64,000 nt of DNA from Porifericola rhodea (GCF_030506305.1 NZ_CP119421.1:2271501-2335500), one strand, 5' to 3'; positions 10,295 to 19,775 are shown, counted from the first letter of the stretch. Numbers and translations: made by a program. Notes: generated by a model from the letters alone, not told the origin.

Positions 10295-11752
10295 TTATTT
10301 ATCCCACCACACAGGAGTGCTCAGCAGGTCAGGACCCTGACGGGCAATGGCTTCTTCATAATTCTTTTGGTTAAGGCTAATTTCTGAGAGAGGATAGCCT
10401 CTTCTTCTGGGTATGTCTCTTCCTGCTGCGGCATCAGGAGCGGGCTGCAATAAGGGGTAGTCCAGTCTTCTCCACTCAGCCCAGGCTTCCATCCCCTGCA
10501 TGTACAGCGCCAGCCATTTTTGGTTACCGATAGAAGCTTTGAAATTATCCGTGTCAAAAGCTAGTTCTTCCTGCGCCAGATAGGCTTCCAGCTCAGTTTC
10601 TGCTATACCCCACTGCTCAAAGGAAGCGGCAATGGCATCTTTATACAGTTGTGAGGCATCTTCTCCGGTCCAGCCTCGTGCGGCAGCTTCAGCTCTTAAA
10701 AATAGCACTTCTGAGTAGGTCTGTAGAAGGGCCGGATAGGTAGGCTCTGTAATCTGATCTGCAGGTAGCGATACTTCTTCGTTTTTGATACTACCAGCAA
10801 TGGCAGCATTAACACCATAAGGCATGCCTACATATTCTCCCAGCGCTTCCGCTCTCTCCGCAAAAGCTGCCAAGCGAGGGTCGTTCAGCGCGATGAGCTT
10901 ATCTATCATCGTGTTTGATACAGCGAGGGTGATAGTCTCCAGATGAAACTCCGTGTACCAGGGGTTAACAAAAGGAACCTGCTCATTGTAAGCAAAAGTG
11001 GCATTCTGGGCATTACTACTAAATACCCCTTTCTGAATGGCATCGGATACTATTGCCTGGGCCAGTGCAGGTTTGGCTTCAGAAAGTCGCATGCCCAGCC
11101 GTAAGCGCAGCGACTGAGCAAAAAGCTTCCACTGAGATACATCACCTCCGTAGATCAGGTCCCCTTCAATATTTCCGGCACTTTCTTCTATCTGGGCATA
11201 GGCCTCATCCAATTCCTGCATTAAGCTCTCATAAATCTGCTCCTGGGGATCATAAACAGGAGCTACATTCTCGGAGCCCAGCAATGTCTGGCTATAAGGT
11301 ATGTCTCCCCAGATATCGCTCAGATTATGAAAAGCATAGGCTTTAAGTATACGGGCTACAGCTATCTGATTTTGATTGGGCCCGGAAAAGGCTGCCTGCG
11401 CTGCGGTTTCCGGATCGGAATTTAAGTTTATAAGCTCCTGTAAGTCACGAAGCCCTTTGTAGTAGACGGGGGTAAAGTCTCCTTCTATAGTTACGTAGCG
11501 GTCTATATCGGTGTAGAGAGTAGACGTCCAGAATTGCATGTAGCGCATACCTACCAGATTCCATTTAGAAGACTCATTGTACAGGCCAAAGAGCTCTTCC
11601 ATCAGTTTGGTTTGCGCTCCGGCAAGCACATAAGAAGTAGGAACCTCAGTGGGATTGTTAGGGTCTTCATTCATTTCTTCAAAACCATCATCGCAGGCAG
11701 GCAGTAAGGCTATCAAAACGATGATGAGTATATATACAGGTAGTTTCTTCAT
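10295..11752 (-). CDS. SusD/RagB-like outer-membrane lipoprotein
   Basis: A 485-residue SusD-like lipoprotein, probably of the SusD_like_2 subgroup judging by the opening DDGFEEMNEDPNNPTEV. The signal peptide ends in the lipobox LPAC, with the acylated Cys at about residue 20. The helical body contains TPR-like stretches (AFHNLSDIWGDIPYSQ; VLFLRAEAAARGW) typical of the family. SusD proteins form the lid on the SusC barrel and hold the ligand at the cell surface. It lies 18 bases downstream of the SusC stop and 40 bases upstream of the amine oxidase start, so one transcript is likely. Ligand specificity is inferred only from the neighbouring oxidase. Confidence 0.93.
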   Translation of the reverse strand: MKKLPVYILIIVLIALLPACDDGFEEMNEDPNNPTEVPTSYVLAGAQTKLMEELFGLYNESSKWNLVGMRYMQFWTSTLYTDIDRYVTIEGDFTPVYYKGLRDLQELINLNSDPETAAQAAFSGPNQNQIAVARILKAYAFHNLSDIWGDIPYSQTLLGSENVAPVYDPQEQIYESLMQELDEAYAQIEESAGNIEGDLIYGGDVSQWKLFAQSLRLRLGMRLSEAKPALAQAIVSDAIQKGVFSSNAQNATFAYNEQVPFVNPWYTEFHLETITLAVSNTMIDKLIALNDPRLAAFAERAEALGEYVGMPYGVNAAIAGSIKNEEVSLPADQITEPTYPALLQTYSEVLFLRAEAAARGWTGEDASQLYKDAIAASFEQWGIAETELEAYLAQEELAFDTDNFKASIGNQKWLALYMQGMEAWAEWRRLDYPLLQPAPDAAAGRDIPRRRGYPLSEISLNQKNYEEAIARQGPDLLSTPVWWDK

Positions 11753-11770
11753 AATGCTGGCTTTAAAAGG

Positions 11771-14700
11771 CTAGAGTTTGATGTTAATATTTATACCAAT
11801 AGAGCGGGTACTGGGTAATTGTGAGTTTTCCAGTCCCTGTACATTTCCCGACCCTAGCGTGGTTTCAGGGTCTACATGAGGTACTTTAGTATATAAAAGC
11901 GCCAGGTTTCTACCCACCAGGCTTAACGAAAGACCGTTGATAGGAAGGTTTTCCAGCATACTTTGTGGAAGACTATAGCCCAGACGAAGCTCACGGAGCT
12001 TGATAAAGCTGGCATCAAACACGCTGTATTCGTCAATGCTTGTAATGTCTTTGAAGTAGTCTACCGCCTCTACATACTGCTGATTTTGCTCTCCACTCTC
12101 CAATACTCCTTCTGCTCTGATACCCCCACCCTCATCTACGGGGCTGCGCATTGGTTTGCCCTGATCATTAAGCCCTACGGTCTCGCTAAGTAAGCCGGCA
12201 TATACTCCTACTGAGCGTGTACCTACAAAGAGATCGCCCCCCTTCTGGAAATCTACCAGAGAACTTAAGCTAAAACCCTTGTACATAAAGCTACTGTTAA
12301 TCCCTCCGGTAAAGTCTGCCATTACATTGCCCAGCACTTTACCGAACTCACGCACATAATATCCTTCGCTATCTACCAGACGCTCACCGTTTTCGTTGAG
12401 TGCAAAGCCATCACCCACTATGGTGCCATAGGGTTCTCCAATCCGTGCGTTGATTGTTACCCGCTTGTCTGCCAACTGATAGTTATCCTGACCATCTGCC
12501 AGGCTTACTACTTTGTTGGTGTTTTTTGCCAGATTTAAAACAAGCTCCCATACAAAGCCATTTCTGGTTTCTATAGGTATGGCAGTAAGCATCAGTTCAA
12601 TGCCATTGTTGGTCATCTCTCCGGCATTAACAATGTTAAACTGATTGCCAGAAGTACCTGATACCGGAAGCTGGATAATCTGGTTGGTAGCAATGCTATT
12701 GTAATAAGTAGCGTCCAGACCAATTCTGCCATGTAAAAATTGCATATCTAGCCCCACTTCATAAGAAGTAGTAGTTTCAGGCTTTAGTGTAGTATTGTTA
12801 AGCACATCTGGCACAGTAAAGAGAGGAGTGCTACCAAATGACCCAAAGGGCTCATAAATCTGGTATAAGCGATAAGGATCGGTATCGTTCCCTACCCTGG
12901 CCCAGCCAGCACGTAGCTTTCCAAAAGAAACCAGTCCTTTGTTAGAGATAAACTCTGAAAATACCAGACTGGTAGCAAAAGCGGGGTAGAGATAAGAGTT
13001 GTTATCTGCTGGTAAAGTAGATGACCAGTCATTTCTTAGAGAGGCATCCACGTATATCAGATCTCTAAATCCCAGATTGACACTTCCATAAAGACTGTTT
13101 ACCTCTCGTTGTTCAGACATATCAGTAATAGTTGGCCGGTCTTTGGAGGCTTCCAGTGTATAAAAATTGGGTACGCTTAGTCCGCCATTGGTTTTTCCAT
13201 AGTTTTGATAGAGAGTTTGTATTCTGCGGTTGGCTCCAAGGTTAGCAGCCAGGGAAATTTCATCGGCCAGCAGGCGGCGATTGTATTGAGCGAGCAGTTC
13301 AAAATTATTCTCACTGACTTTTCTTACGTCTTCTGAGTAAGAGCTGATATTAACATGGCCTACAGGTGTCCAGGCTTCACGGCGGTCGTCATAGAAGTCG
13401 GAACGTACCCATCCACTAAGTTTGAGGTGTTCATTAAATTCGTACGAGAGCGATACATTTCCAAACACACGTTCTCTTATATCCTGATTAGATGCTTCCT
13501 GTAATTCCCAATAGGGGTTGTTCCAGTAGAAAGGAGATAAGTTTTCTGGTCCTGAGAGATTCCATAGCCTTTGTACACCTTCAGGAGTAGTAGTCTGCTT
13601 GAGCCTTTCCAGATCAATCTGTCTTTGAAACCAGGTGTTAAAAGAAGATTGCACACTCTGTGCTCCATCGCCAATATAGTCGCCGGTGACGGGGCGTCCA
13701 TTCACTTTTGACCTTATATAATTTACTCTTACACTGGTGCTTAGCTTTTCGGTCAGCTTGGCATCTGCACTCAAGCTGAGAGAGTTGCGTTTAAGCTTGC
13801 TGTAGGGGAATACTCCCTTCTGATCCAGATTGGTATAAGAAAGGCGGACGCTGGCCTGCTCGCCTCCGGCAGTTAACGCTACATTGTTGGAGAGGTTAAT
13901 ACCTGTTTCATAAAAGTTTTTGATATTGTCAGGCTGAGCTTCCCAGGCTCTTAATTCTCCGTATTCGGGAGAGTTAGGGTAGAAGCTATCCCAATGCCTG
14001 ACCATCTGGCCATCCAGGCGAGGCCCCCAGCTTTCGTCAGCCTGTGTAGCCACCATGGGCTCGCCATTATATGTATCAAATACCTGCTTATAACCTCCAC
14101 CATATTCGTTCTGATAGTCTGGCAGAATATACACCTCGCTAAAGGTGGTGTTTGAGTTTATACTTACGCCAATGCCTTCGCTTCCTTTACCACTTTTGGT
14201 AGTAATCAGAATTACTCCATTGGCGGCTCTGGAACCATAAAGCGCGGCTGCACTAGGTCCTTTCAAGATTGAAATTGAAGCAATGTCGTCAGGGTTTAGA
14301 TCCTGAGCAGCGTTACCATAATCAATACCTCCGTTGGCCTGCTGAGTATCTTCAGTATTGAAGTTGGAGTTGTCTATAGGCGTACCATCTACTACAAATA
14401 GTGGTTGGTTATTGCCAGAAACTGAACTTGCTCCTCTAATCAGGATGCGTGAAGACCCTCCTATATTTCCTGAAGAGCCAGCAATCTGTACACCGGCTAC
14501 TCTCCCCTGAAGAGAGTTTACAATATTCGTTTCCCGGGCTTCATCCAGGCCCTGAGTGCTTATTTCCTGCACAGAGTAGCCCAGCGAGCGTTCCTCTCTT
14601 TGTATGCCCAGGGCTGTTACGACCACCTCAGAAAGCTGTTTAGCGTCGGTAAGCAGTTTTACATCTATATTAGATTGCTTGCCAATAGGTACCTCTTTAC

Positions 14701-14965
14701 TGATGTACCCGATAAAAGAGAAAACCAATAGGCTGGCTTCGTCGCTAACACTGAGGCTATATTTTCCTTCAATATCAGTGACTGTTCCTGAAGAAGTACC
14801 TTTTACAATTACGTTAACCCCAGGTAGAGGCTCTCCTTCTTCACCAGACACCGATCCGCTGACGGTGTGTTGTGCTAATGCATAAGTTTGTACAAAAAGA
14901 AGGCTAATCGTGTAGAACCAGGGGCTTTTGCTCCTCCATAGTAGGTAGTAAAGCTTTTTTTTCAT
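11771..14965 (-). CDS. SusC/RagA TonB-dependent outer-membrane transporter
   Basis: A TonB-linked barrel transporter of about 1064 residues. I chose the start at 14965 (MKKKLYYLL) because it gives a normal signal peptide ending in ALAQ; a longer reading from 14995 adds ten residues. After the signal come a carboxypeptidase-regulatory-like domain (VSGSVSGEEGEPLPGVNV), a plug domain with the family stretches LQGRVAGVQI and ILIRGASSVSGNNQPLFVVDG, then the barrel ending in a short beta strand (GININIKL). It heads the susC-susD-amine oxidase operon. Energy comes from TonB/ExbBD, which are not in the window. Its leader contains an opposite-strand terminator. Confidence 0.95.
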   Translation of the reverse strand: MKKKLYYLLWRSKSPWFYTISLLFVQTYALAQHTVSGSVSGEEGEPLPGVNVIVKGTSSGTVTDIEGKYSLSVSDEASLLVFSFIGYISKEVPIGKQSNIDVKLLTDAKQLSEVVVTALGIQREERSLGYSVQEISTQGLDEARETNIVNSLQGRVAGVQIAGSSGNIGGSSRILIRGASSVSGNNQPLFVVDGTPIDNSNFNTEDTQQANGGIDYGNAAQDLNPDDIASISILKGPSAAALYGSRAANGVILITTKSGKGSEGIGVSINSNTTFSEVYILPDYQNEYGGGYKQVFDTYNGEPMVATQADESWGPRLDGQMVRHWDSFYPNSPEYGELRAWEAQPDNIKNFYETGINLSNNVALTAGGEQASVRLSYTNLDQKGVFPYSKLKRNSLSLSADAKLTEKLSTSVRVNYIRSKVNGRPVTGDYIGDGAQSVQSSFNTWFQRQIDLERLKQTTTPEGVQRLWNLSGPENLSPFYWNNPYWELQEASNQDIRERVFGNVSLSYEFNEHLKLSGWVRSDFYDDRREAWTPVGHVNISSYSEDVRKVSENNFELLAQYNRRLLADEISLAANLGANRRIQTLYQNYGKTNGGLSVPNFYTLEASKDRPTITDMSEQREVNSLYGSVNLGFRDLIYVDASLRNDWSSTLPADNNSYLYPAFATSLVFSEFISNKGLVSFGKLRAGWARVGNDTDPYRLYQIYEPFGSFGSTPLFTVPDVLNNTTLKPETTTSYEVGLDMQFLHGRIGLDATYYNSIATNQIIQLPVSGTSGNQFNIVNAGEMTNNGIELMLTAIPIETRNGFVWELVLNLAKNTNKVVSLADGQDNYQLADKRVTINARIGEPYGTIVGDGFALNENGERLVDSEGYYVREFGKVLGNVMADFTGGINSSFMYKGFSLSSLVDFQKGGDLFVGTRSVGVYAGLLSETVGLNDQGKPMRSPVDEGGGIRAEGVLESGEQNQQYVEAVDYFKDITSIDEYSVFDASFIKLRELRLGYSLPQSMLENLPINGLSLSLVGRNLALLYTKVPHVDPETTLGSGNVQGLENSQLPSTRSIGININIKL

Positions 14966-15517
14966 TAGGTTTGCATTTAAGTTGACTTGAAACAATTTGT
15001 CCCTGTCACCTATGTTTTAGCATAGATGTGTTGACGCACGCGCAGGGAAAAGCTCAACCAGAGCCAGGAACGGTACCAGCGTTTCTGGCTTTTATTTTGA
15101 TTTTTGGGCTAATGAAAATCAGACGTGAATAAATAGCTTGCTAAACTGTAAGCAGTACAACACAAGCCTCTATAGCAGATGATTTTGAGAGTATTAAGTT
15201 TAAAGAAATAATATGCTGTTAAGTATCTGTTGACTTAAACAATATTAGGTAGTAATAATTTAAAATCAAATAAAATTTTGAAAATGATAAATTTTATAAA
15301 ACTAATTATCAAAAAAATAAATAAAGATGATTTTTTGTTTTGTGTAGCTTAAAACAAGCTTTGATTTACTGAATTTATTGTCATTTTTTGATTACAACAC
15401 TTCTTCTATAGTTCAGCTGTTGGTATTTGCCGGAAAGGAGATTAAATTAATATAGCCTGTTAGATAGGCAATGTTGACCAGCTTCCTAAATATTTATCTA
15501 CTTTTAATGGCTTACCT
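14966..15517. other. Long AT-rich leader between divergent genes
   Basis: About 550 bases separate the minus-strand susC from the plus-strand small membrane protein. The part next to susC (to about 15100) is of normal composition and holds a plus-strand terminator; the remainder is very AT-rich (15230-15380). I could not find a TAnnTTTG element with a matching upstream TTTG for either gene. Room for regulator sites is ample, but none stands out. Confidence 0.55.
15062..15098 (+). terminator. Plus-strand terminator inside the susC leader
   Basis: An 11-bp stem (15062-15072 with 15080-15090, one G-T pair, seven-base loop) is followed by TTTTATTTT. It has the form of an intrinsic terminator only on the plus strand, yet no plus-strand gene precedes it: the upstream DNA is the susC gene on the other strand. 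It could therefore end an antisense transcript that crosses the susC start region. Confidence 0.65.
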
Positions 15518-15904
15518 ATGTTAACAATCAGACGCATTCCTTTAAGCTTACTGATGGCTGGACTATGCCCCCTCTTGGTAGCTTTGATTTTTGTGACCTT
15601 GCGCCCTCTTGCACCAGCTACCGTACAAAATACAGAAGAAGTACAGGCTACGCTTATCCGGATCTCAGAAGGAACATCACATGATCTTTTAATTGAGCTG
15701 AAAGATGACCCTAACCACTATTACATCAACAGGGGCTTGGAGCAGGGCTTACATTTGCAGGAGCTAAAAAATGAGCTGGAAGGTAAAGAGATTAGACTTC
15801 GCTACATTAAACACTGGTCGCTGCTTAACCCTGTGGGAAGGGCACGCCCGCTGGCTCAATTAAGTGCTGATGGTAAAGCTATTTTTAACGCTATGGTAGA
15901 CTAA
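15518..15904 (+). CDS. Small membrane-anchored protein of unknown function
   Basis: A 128-residue protein that I do not recognise. Residues about 7-28 are hydrophobic and would act as a membrane anchor or uncleaved signal. The remainder is a small hydrophilic domain of about 95 residues with mixed strand and helix character (EVQATLIRISEGTSHDLLIEL near 42-62). The codon pattern matches the neighbours, and the AlkD-like gene follows 39 bases after the stop in the same direction, so a shared transcript is possible. No signature links it to a pathway. Confidence 0.7.
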   Translation: MLTIRRIPLSLLMAGLCPLLVALIFVTLRPLAPATVQNTEEVQATLIRISEGTSHDLLIELKDDPNHYYINRGLEQGLHLQELKNELEGKEIRLRYIKHWSLLNPVGRARPLAQLSADGKAIFNAMVD

Positions 15905-15943
15905 ACTACTAGCTTTGCAAAAAAGTCTGTATTATCCCACTTT

Positions 15944-16633
15944 ATGAGCAAGCCAAGACCTTCGGTACAAATCATATTACAACAGCTGGAAGCAGAACGC
16001 AAACCAGAGTACCTGGAGCATATGCAGCATTTTGGTATACAGGGAGAAAATATGCTCGGCATCCGTATGCCCGTACTAAGGGCTATGGCTAAAACTTATG
16101 CCAAAGACCACAAAGTAGCACTGGAACTATGGAAACACGATATACATGAAGCAAAACTCATGGCTATCTTGATGGATGAGGCCAAGAAAGTAAATGAGGC
16201 ACAAATGGAAAACTGGGCGCAGGATTTTAACTCCTGGGATGTATGTGATCAGGCTTGCAATAATCTGTTTTGTAAAACCAGGTATGCTTACGATAAAGCT
16301 TTTGCCTGGAGTAAACGGGAGGAGGAGTATGTAAAAAGAGCAGGCTTTGTTTTAATGGCAACTTTGGCTATTCATGACAAAAAAGGAGAAGATAGTAAGC
16401 TGGAAGCTTTTCTTCCATACATAGAGGCAGAAGCAACGGATGAGCGTAACTTTGTAAAAAAAGCAGTAAACTGGGCGCTGCGGCAAATTGGAAAAAGAAG
16501 CGCTTACCTGCATACAAGAGCATTACCACTGGCAGAAGCTCTCTCTCATCATGAGTCGCCCTCAGCTCGCTGGATAGGTAGCGATGCCTTGCGCGAGCTG
16601 GGCAGCGAAAAAGTATTGAAGCGTCTTGCTTAA
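15944..16633 (+). CDS. DNA alkylation repair protein, AlkD-like
   Basis: A 229-residue all-helical HEAT-like repeat protein of the AlkD/DNA alkylation repair family. AlkD glycosylases remove bulky or charged alkylated purines, mainly N7 and N3 adducts. Family landmarks are GIRMPVLRAMAK near residue 37, the helix with SWDVCDQACNNLFCKT near 92-107, and the C-terminal ERNFVKKAVNWALRQIGKRS near 165-184, whose Trp and Arg are typical of the DNA-facing surface. Length is normal. It lies in the cytoplasm with no repair partners nearby. Other members of this helical-repeat family lack activity, so glycosylase activity is probable but not certain. Confidence 0.88.
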   Translation: MSKPRPSVQIILQQLEAERKPEYLEHMQHFGIQGENMLGIRMPVLRAMAKTYAKDHKVALELWKHDIHEAKLMAILMDEAKKVNEAQMENWAQDFNSWDVCDQACNNLFCKTRYAYDKAFAWSKREEEYVKRAGFVLMATLAIHDKKGEDSKLEAFLPYIEAEATDERNFVKKAVNWALRQIGKRSAYLHTRALPLAEALSHHESPSARWIGSDALRELGSEKVLKRLA

Positions 16634-16776
16634 AGCTTTTTTATTAAGCAGCCGCTGGCATTGTTATTTTTTGAAAAAGGCAGTAAATTAATGTAGGTAG
16701 CTTAAGGACTTTGTAATATTCTTTAAGCTCACATTTATGGATTTGCTCAGGATTTTTGGCCTAAACTACGAGCGTT

Positions 16777-18156
16777 ATGAGATATACTACTACACTATTT
16801 ATATCCGCCTCTTTCTTCTTATTGTTTATCTGCCATTTTGGTCTGAGTCAGAGGCTTAGAGTCTCCGAGAACCAGCGCTACTTACAGCATCATGATGGTA
16901 CCCCCTTCTTTTGGCTGGGAGACACGGCCTGGGAACTTTTTCATCGCCTGGATAGGGAAGAAGCTGACATGTATTTGAAAAACCGGGCCGACAAACGCTT
17001 TACCGTAATACAGGCAGTGGTGCTGGCAGAACTGGACGGGCTCAACACGCCAAACCCTTATGGCGAAACCCCTCTACTAAACAATGACCCTACCCAACCT
17101 AATGAAGCTTATTTTAAACACGTAGATTATATTGTAGATAAAGCAGAAAGCCTCGGCTTATATGTAGGTATGCTCCCTAGCTGGGGAGATAAATTTAACA
17201 AACGCTGGGGAGTAGGGCCCGAGGTTTTTACCCCTGAGAATGCTCGTGTGTTCGGAGCGTTTCTGGGAGAGAGATACAAAGACAAACCCATAATCTGGAT
17301 ATTAGGAGGAGACCGTATTCCGGAAGAAAATGATGATTTTGCTATCATCCGAGCTATGGCAGAGGGGCTGAAAGAAGGTGATGGAGGAAATCACCTGATG
17401 ACCTATCATCCGATGGGAGATCGTAACTCTGCTGAGTTTTTTCATAGAGATGAGTGGTTGGACTTTAATATGTTTCAGTCGGGGCATGGTAGCCGAGACA
17501 AGCCCAACTACCAGATGACCCTTGCTAACTATGCACTTAATCCTGTTAAGCCTACTTTGGATGGAGAGCCATGTTACGAAGACCACCCTATCAACTGGAA
17601 ACCTGAAAAAGGCTGGTTTAACGAAAAAGATATACGCAAAGCAGCATATTGGTCTATGCTTTCCGGTGCTTTAGGTCATACTTATGGCAACCACAATATC
17701 TGGCAGATGTGGCAAGAAGGCAGAGAGCCGGTTTCTTCTGCGCGCACTCCCTGGTACGAAGCTTTAGACCATCCGGGGGCTTACCAGATGGGGTACATGC
17801 GAGAATTGTTTGAGTCGCGTAGTTTTACAGATTTAGTGCCTGATGCTGATCTGGTAGTAAGTAGTAAAGGTGAAACTAATTTTGTAGCAGCAGCCAGGGG
17901 CTCTGATTTTTTGATGGTATATGTGCCGGCGCATGAGTCGGTTGAAGTAAACCCACAAAAGATCAGCGGAAAAAAAATTAATGTCTGGTGGTTTGATCCT
18001 CGTACTGGAGATAGCGTAAGCCTCGGCAAGTATAAAAACAATCGTAACTATACTTTTCGGACACCTATTACGGAGCGAGATTGGGTGCTCATTATAGACG
18101 ATGTTGCTAAAGCCTACAGCACTCCCGGAGATATGCTTTTTGGCATGAACGAATAG
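16777..18156 (+). CDS. Secreted GH140-like glycoside hydrolase (DUF4038)
   Basis: A 459-residue protein with a signal peptide (about 1-24, ending near LSQ) and a DUF4038 TIM-barrel domain, related to family GH140, whose characterised members are apiosidases acting on rhamnogalacturonan II. The N-terminus has the typical PFFWLGDTAWELFHRL. Candidate acidic catalytic residues are Asp179 (ILGGDR) and Glu264 (DGEPCYE), by analogy with the family. A C-terminal beta domain (about 365-450, DFLMVYVPAHESVEV, WWFDPRTG) matches the so-called putative collagen-binding domain that usually follows. No other pectin genes are adjacent, so apiose specificity is not supported by context; the DUF4038 family is broader than apiosidases. 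Confidence 0.88.
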   Translation: MRYTTTLFISASFFLLFICHFGLSQRLRVSENQRYLQHHDGTPFFWLGDTAWELFHRLDREEADMYLKNRADKRFTVIQAVVLAELDGLNTPNPYGETPLLNNDPTQPNEAYFKHVDYIVDKAESLGLYVGMLPSWGDKFNKRWGVGPEVFTPENARVFGAFLGERYKDKPIIWILGGDRIPEENDDFAIIRAMAEGLKEGDGGNHLMTYHPMGDRNSAEFFHRDEWLDFNMFQSGHGSRDKPNYQMTLANYALNPVKPTLDGEPCYEDHPINWKPEKGWFNEKDIRKAAYWSMLSGALGHTYGNHNIWQMWQEGREPVSSARTPWYEALDHPGAYQMGYMRELFESRSFTDLVPDADLVVSSKGETNFVAAARGSDFLMVYVPAHESVEVNPQKISGKKINVWWFDPRTGDSVSLGKYKNNRNYTFRTPITERDWVLIIDDVAKAYSTPGDMLFGMNE

Positions 18157-18181
18157 TATTCAGACCTCAAAAACATCCTGC

Positions 18182-18718
18182 TTATTCATCTTTAAGCCTG
18201 GCGTAGATCAGCTCGTCTACTGTTTTGCCCTCTTTGGTTGCATTCTTTTTAAGCCGGGCTTCCAGGTGAAAGCCTGCTTTTTCTAACACACGGGCAGAAG
18301 CCTGGTTGTAGTCGAAGACACCGGCATAAATGCGGCAGATGTCATGCTCCGGACTTTCAAAAACAAAGTCGGAGATAGCTCGGACAGCTCGGGAGATAAT
18401 TCCCCGGTTCCAGAAAGGCTCGCCTAGCCAGTAGCCTACTTCTGCACTCCGTTTATATATGTCCTGTTTAAAAACTATACCGATGGCACCGCCCGCCTGC
18501 CCATCCACTTCTATGGCCAGGTTAATCATGTAACGATCAACATTAGCCACGCGCACCCAAAGTTCCGCATCTTTAAGGGTGTAAGGATGCGGAAAATGGT
18601 CGCGTACGTTAATCCAGATTTTGTGGTTATTAGCGTGTTTAGCTAATGATACTTCATCACCCTCCTGCCAGGGCCGTAGGGTAAAATCATCAAATGTGAG
18701 TACAATAGGTTTTGTCAT
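18182..18718 (-). CDS. GNAT family N-acetyltransferase, RimJ/RimL-like
   Basis: A GNAT acetyltransferase of about 178 residues. I chose the start at 18718 (MTKPIV) because its ATG overlaps the stop of pfkB as ATGA, the usual form of translational coupling; a start at 18736 would add six residues inside pfkB. The acetyl-CoA site is seen as VGYWLGEPFWNRGIISRAV, followed by NQASARVLEKAGFHLEARL, both typical of the RimJ/RimL branch acting on protein N-termini or small amines. Substrate is unknown. Co-expression with pfkB is implied by the overlap, but I see no functional link. Confidence 0.9.
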   Translation of the reverse strand: MTKPIVLTFDDFTLRPWQEGDEVSLAKHANNHKIWINVRDHFPHPYTLKDAELWVRVANVDRYMINLAIEVDGQAGGAIGIVFKQDIYKRSAEVGYWLGEPFWNRGIISRAVRAISDFVFESPEHDICRIYAGVFDYNQASARVLEKAGFHLEARLKKNATKEGKTVDELIYARLKDE

Positions 18719-19647
18719 ATTTTTGTTAAAATCCACTGAAAGAGGCTTTCCGTATCCTCTTTTTTACAAAGGCCGGTACCTTCGTTCATGGTAGCGGCCG
18801 TACCCGAAGCTACTCCAAAGGCTACCACCTCTCGCAGGGCTTTACCCTGAGATAAGCTAAGTACCATACCAGCCACCATACTATCGCCCGCTCCAACGGT
18901 ACTTTTTTTATGTACTGTGGGTGCGGGCACATAAATCATATCATCATTTGAAATAAGCATGGCCCCCTGTGGCCCCATAGAAACTACCACTACTTCAGCC
19001 ATTTTATCACTAATAAGTTTTCTGGCCAGTTCTTCCTGCTCCATAGCAGTTACCGAGTCTTTTTTAGAAAGAGAGCCCAGTTCGCCAAGGTTTGGCTTGA
19101 GCAGGTACACGCCTTCTTCTGCGGCCAGCTCCAGGGCATCGCCAGAAGTGTCTACAATGTAGCGGGCGTCGTTATTCTTGGCAATTCTGGCCAGGCGTGC
19201 CCAAAAGTCTTGAGGTGCCCCTGGCGGCAGGCTACCACTACCAACTACATAATCAGCTTCTTTGCAGAGGTCTTCCATCTCTTTAAGCGTTTGTTGCCAC
19301 TCCTTCTCGCTTACCTCTGCGCCAGGCATACCAAAGCGGTACTGCTGGTTGTTGCCCTTGTCTACTACAGTAAAATTTTCTCTTGTCCAGTTTTCTATAT
19401 CTATAATATGCTGCTTAACGCCTTCATCCTGTAATAGCTGCTTCATAATGTCTGCATTAGGACCTCCGGCGAGATAGCTACATACAGACTCTCCTCCCAA
19501 TTTATGAATAGCACGAGAGACGTTGATTCCGCCCCCGCCTGGCTGGTAAGTAGGGGCTTCACAGCGTAGTTTGCTATCGGGCCTTATACTGTCTACTTTG
19601 GAGCTTTTGTCCAGTGCGGGGTTCATGGTGAGTGTTACAATCTTCAT
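18715..19647 (-). CDS. pfkB: PfkB-type phosphofructokinase
   Basis: A 310-residue ribokinase-family sugar kinase that strongly resembles E. coli 6-phosphofructokinase II in its diagnostic stretches: LTMNPALDKS at the start, KLRCEAP then PGGGGINVSRA near 27-46, WTRENFTV near 87, QYRFGMPGAE near 100, GSGSLPPG near 138, and the C-terminal ATP and catalytic motif STVGAGDSMVAG near 251-262, whose GAGD Asp is the catalytic base. It would phosphorylate fructose 6-phosphate in the cytoplasm for glycolysis. A 1-phosphofructokinase or tagatose 6-phosphate kinase role is the alternative, since these enzymes are close relatives. It ends in an ATGA overlap with a GNAT gene. Confidence 0.9.
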   Translation of the reverse strand: MKIVTLTMNPALDKSSKVDSIRPDSKLRCEAPTYQPGGGGINVSRAIHKLGGESVCSYLAGGPNADIMKQLLQDEGVKQHIIDIENWTRENFTVVDKGNNQQYRFGMPGAEVSEKEWQQTLKEMEDLCKEADYVVGSGSLPPGAPQDFWARLARIAKNNDARYIVDTSGDALELAAEEGVYLLKPNLGELGSLSKKDSVTAMEQEELARKLISDKMAEVVVVSMGPQGAMLISNDDMIYVPAPTVHKKSTVGAGDSMVAGMVLSLSQGKALREVVAFGVASGTAATMNEGTGLCKKEDTESLFQWILTKI

Positions 19648-19775
19648 AAAAAAATATCAATTTTTAGTTGAAAAAAATCTATTACTTTGAGTGAATGGCT
19701 AAGTGAACAAAAAAATGGGGAGTACCCAAACAATTATTCTTTAAGGCTCTTTAATTTAGCATTAAACCTATAGTT

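Noticed and set aside
10031-10387. Plus-strand frame of 118 codons over the amine oxidase/susD junction.
   Set aside because: Both minus-strand genes here are well supported; the frame has no family likeness.
19717-19724. GGGGAGTA in the TerC leader, like the opening of the yybP-ykoY manganese riboswitch that often precedes TerC genes.
   Set aside because: Only about 50 bases remain before the ATG, and the second conserved part and the closing stems of the riboswitch are absent.
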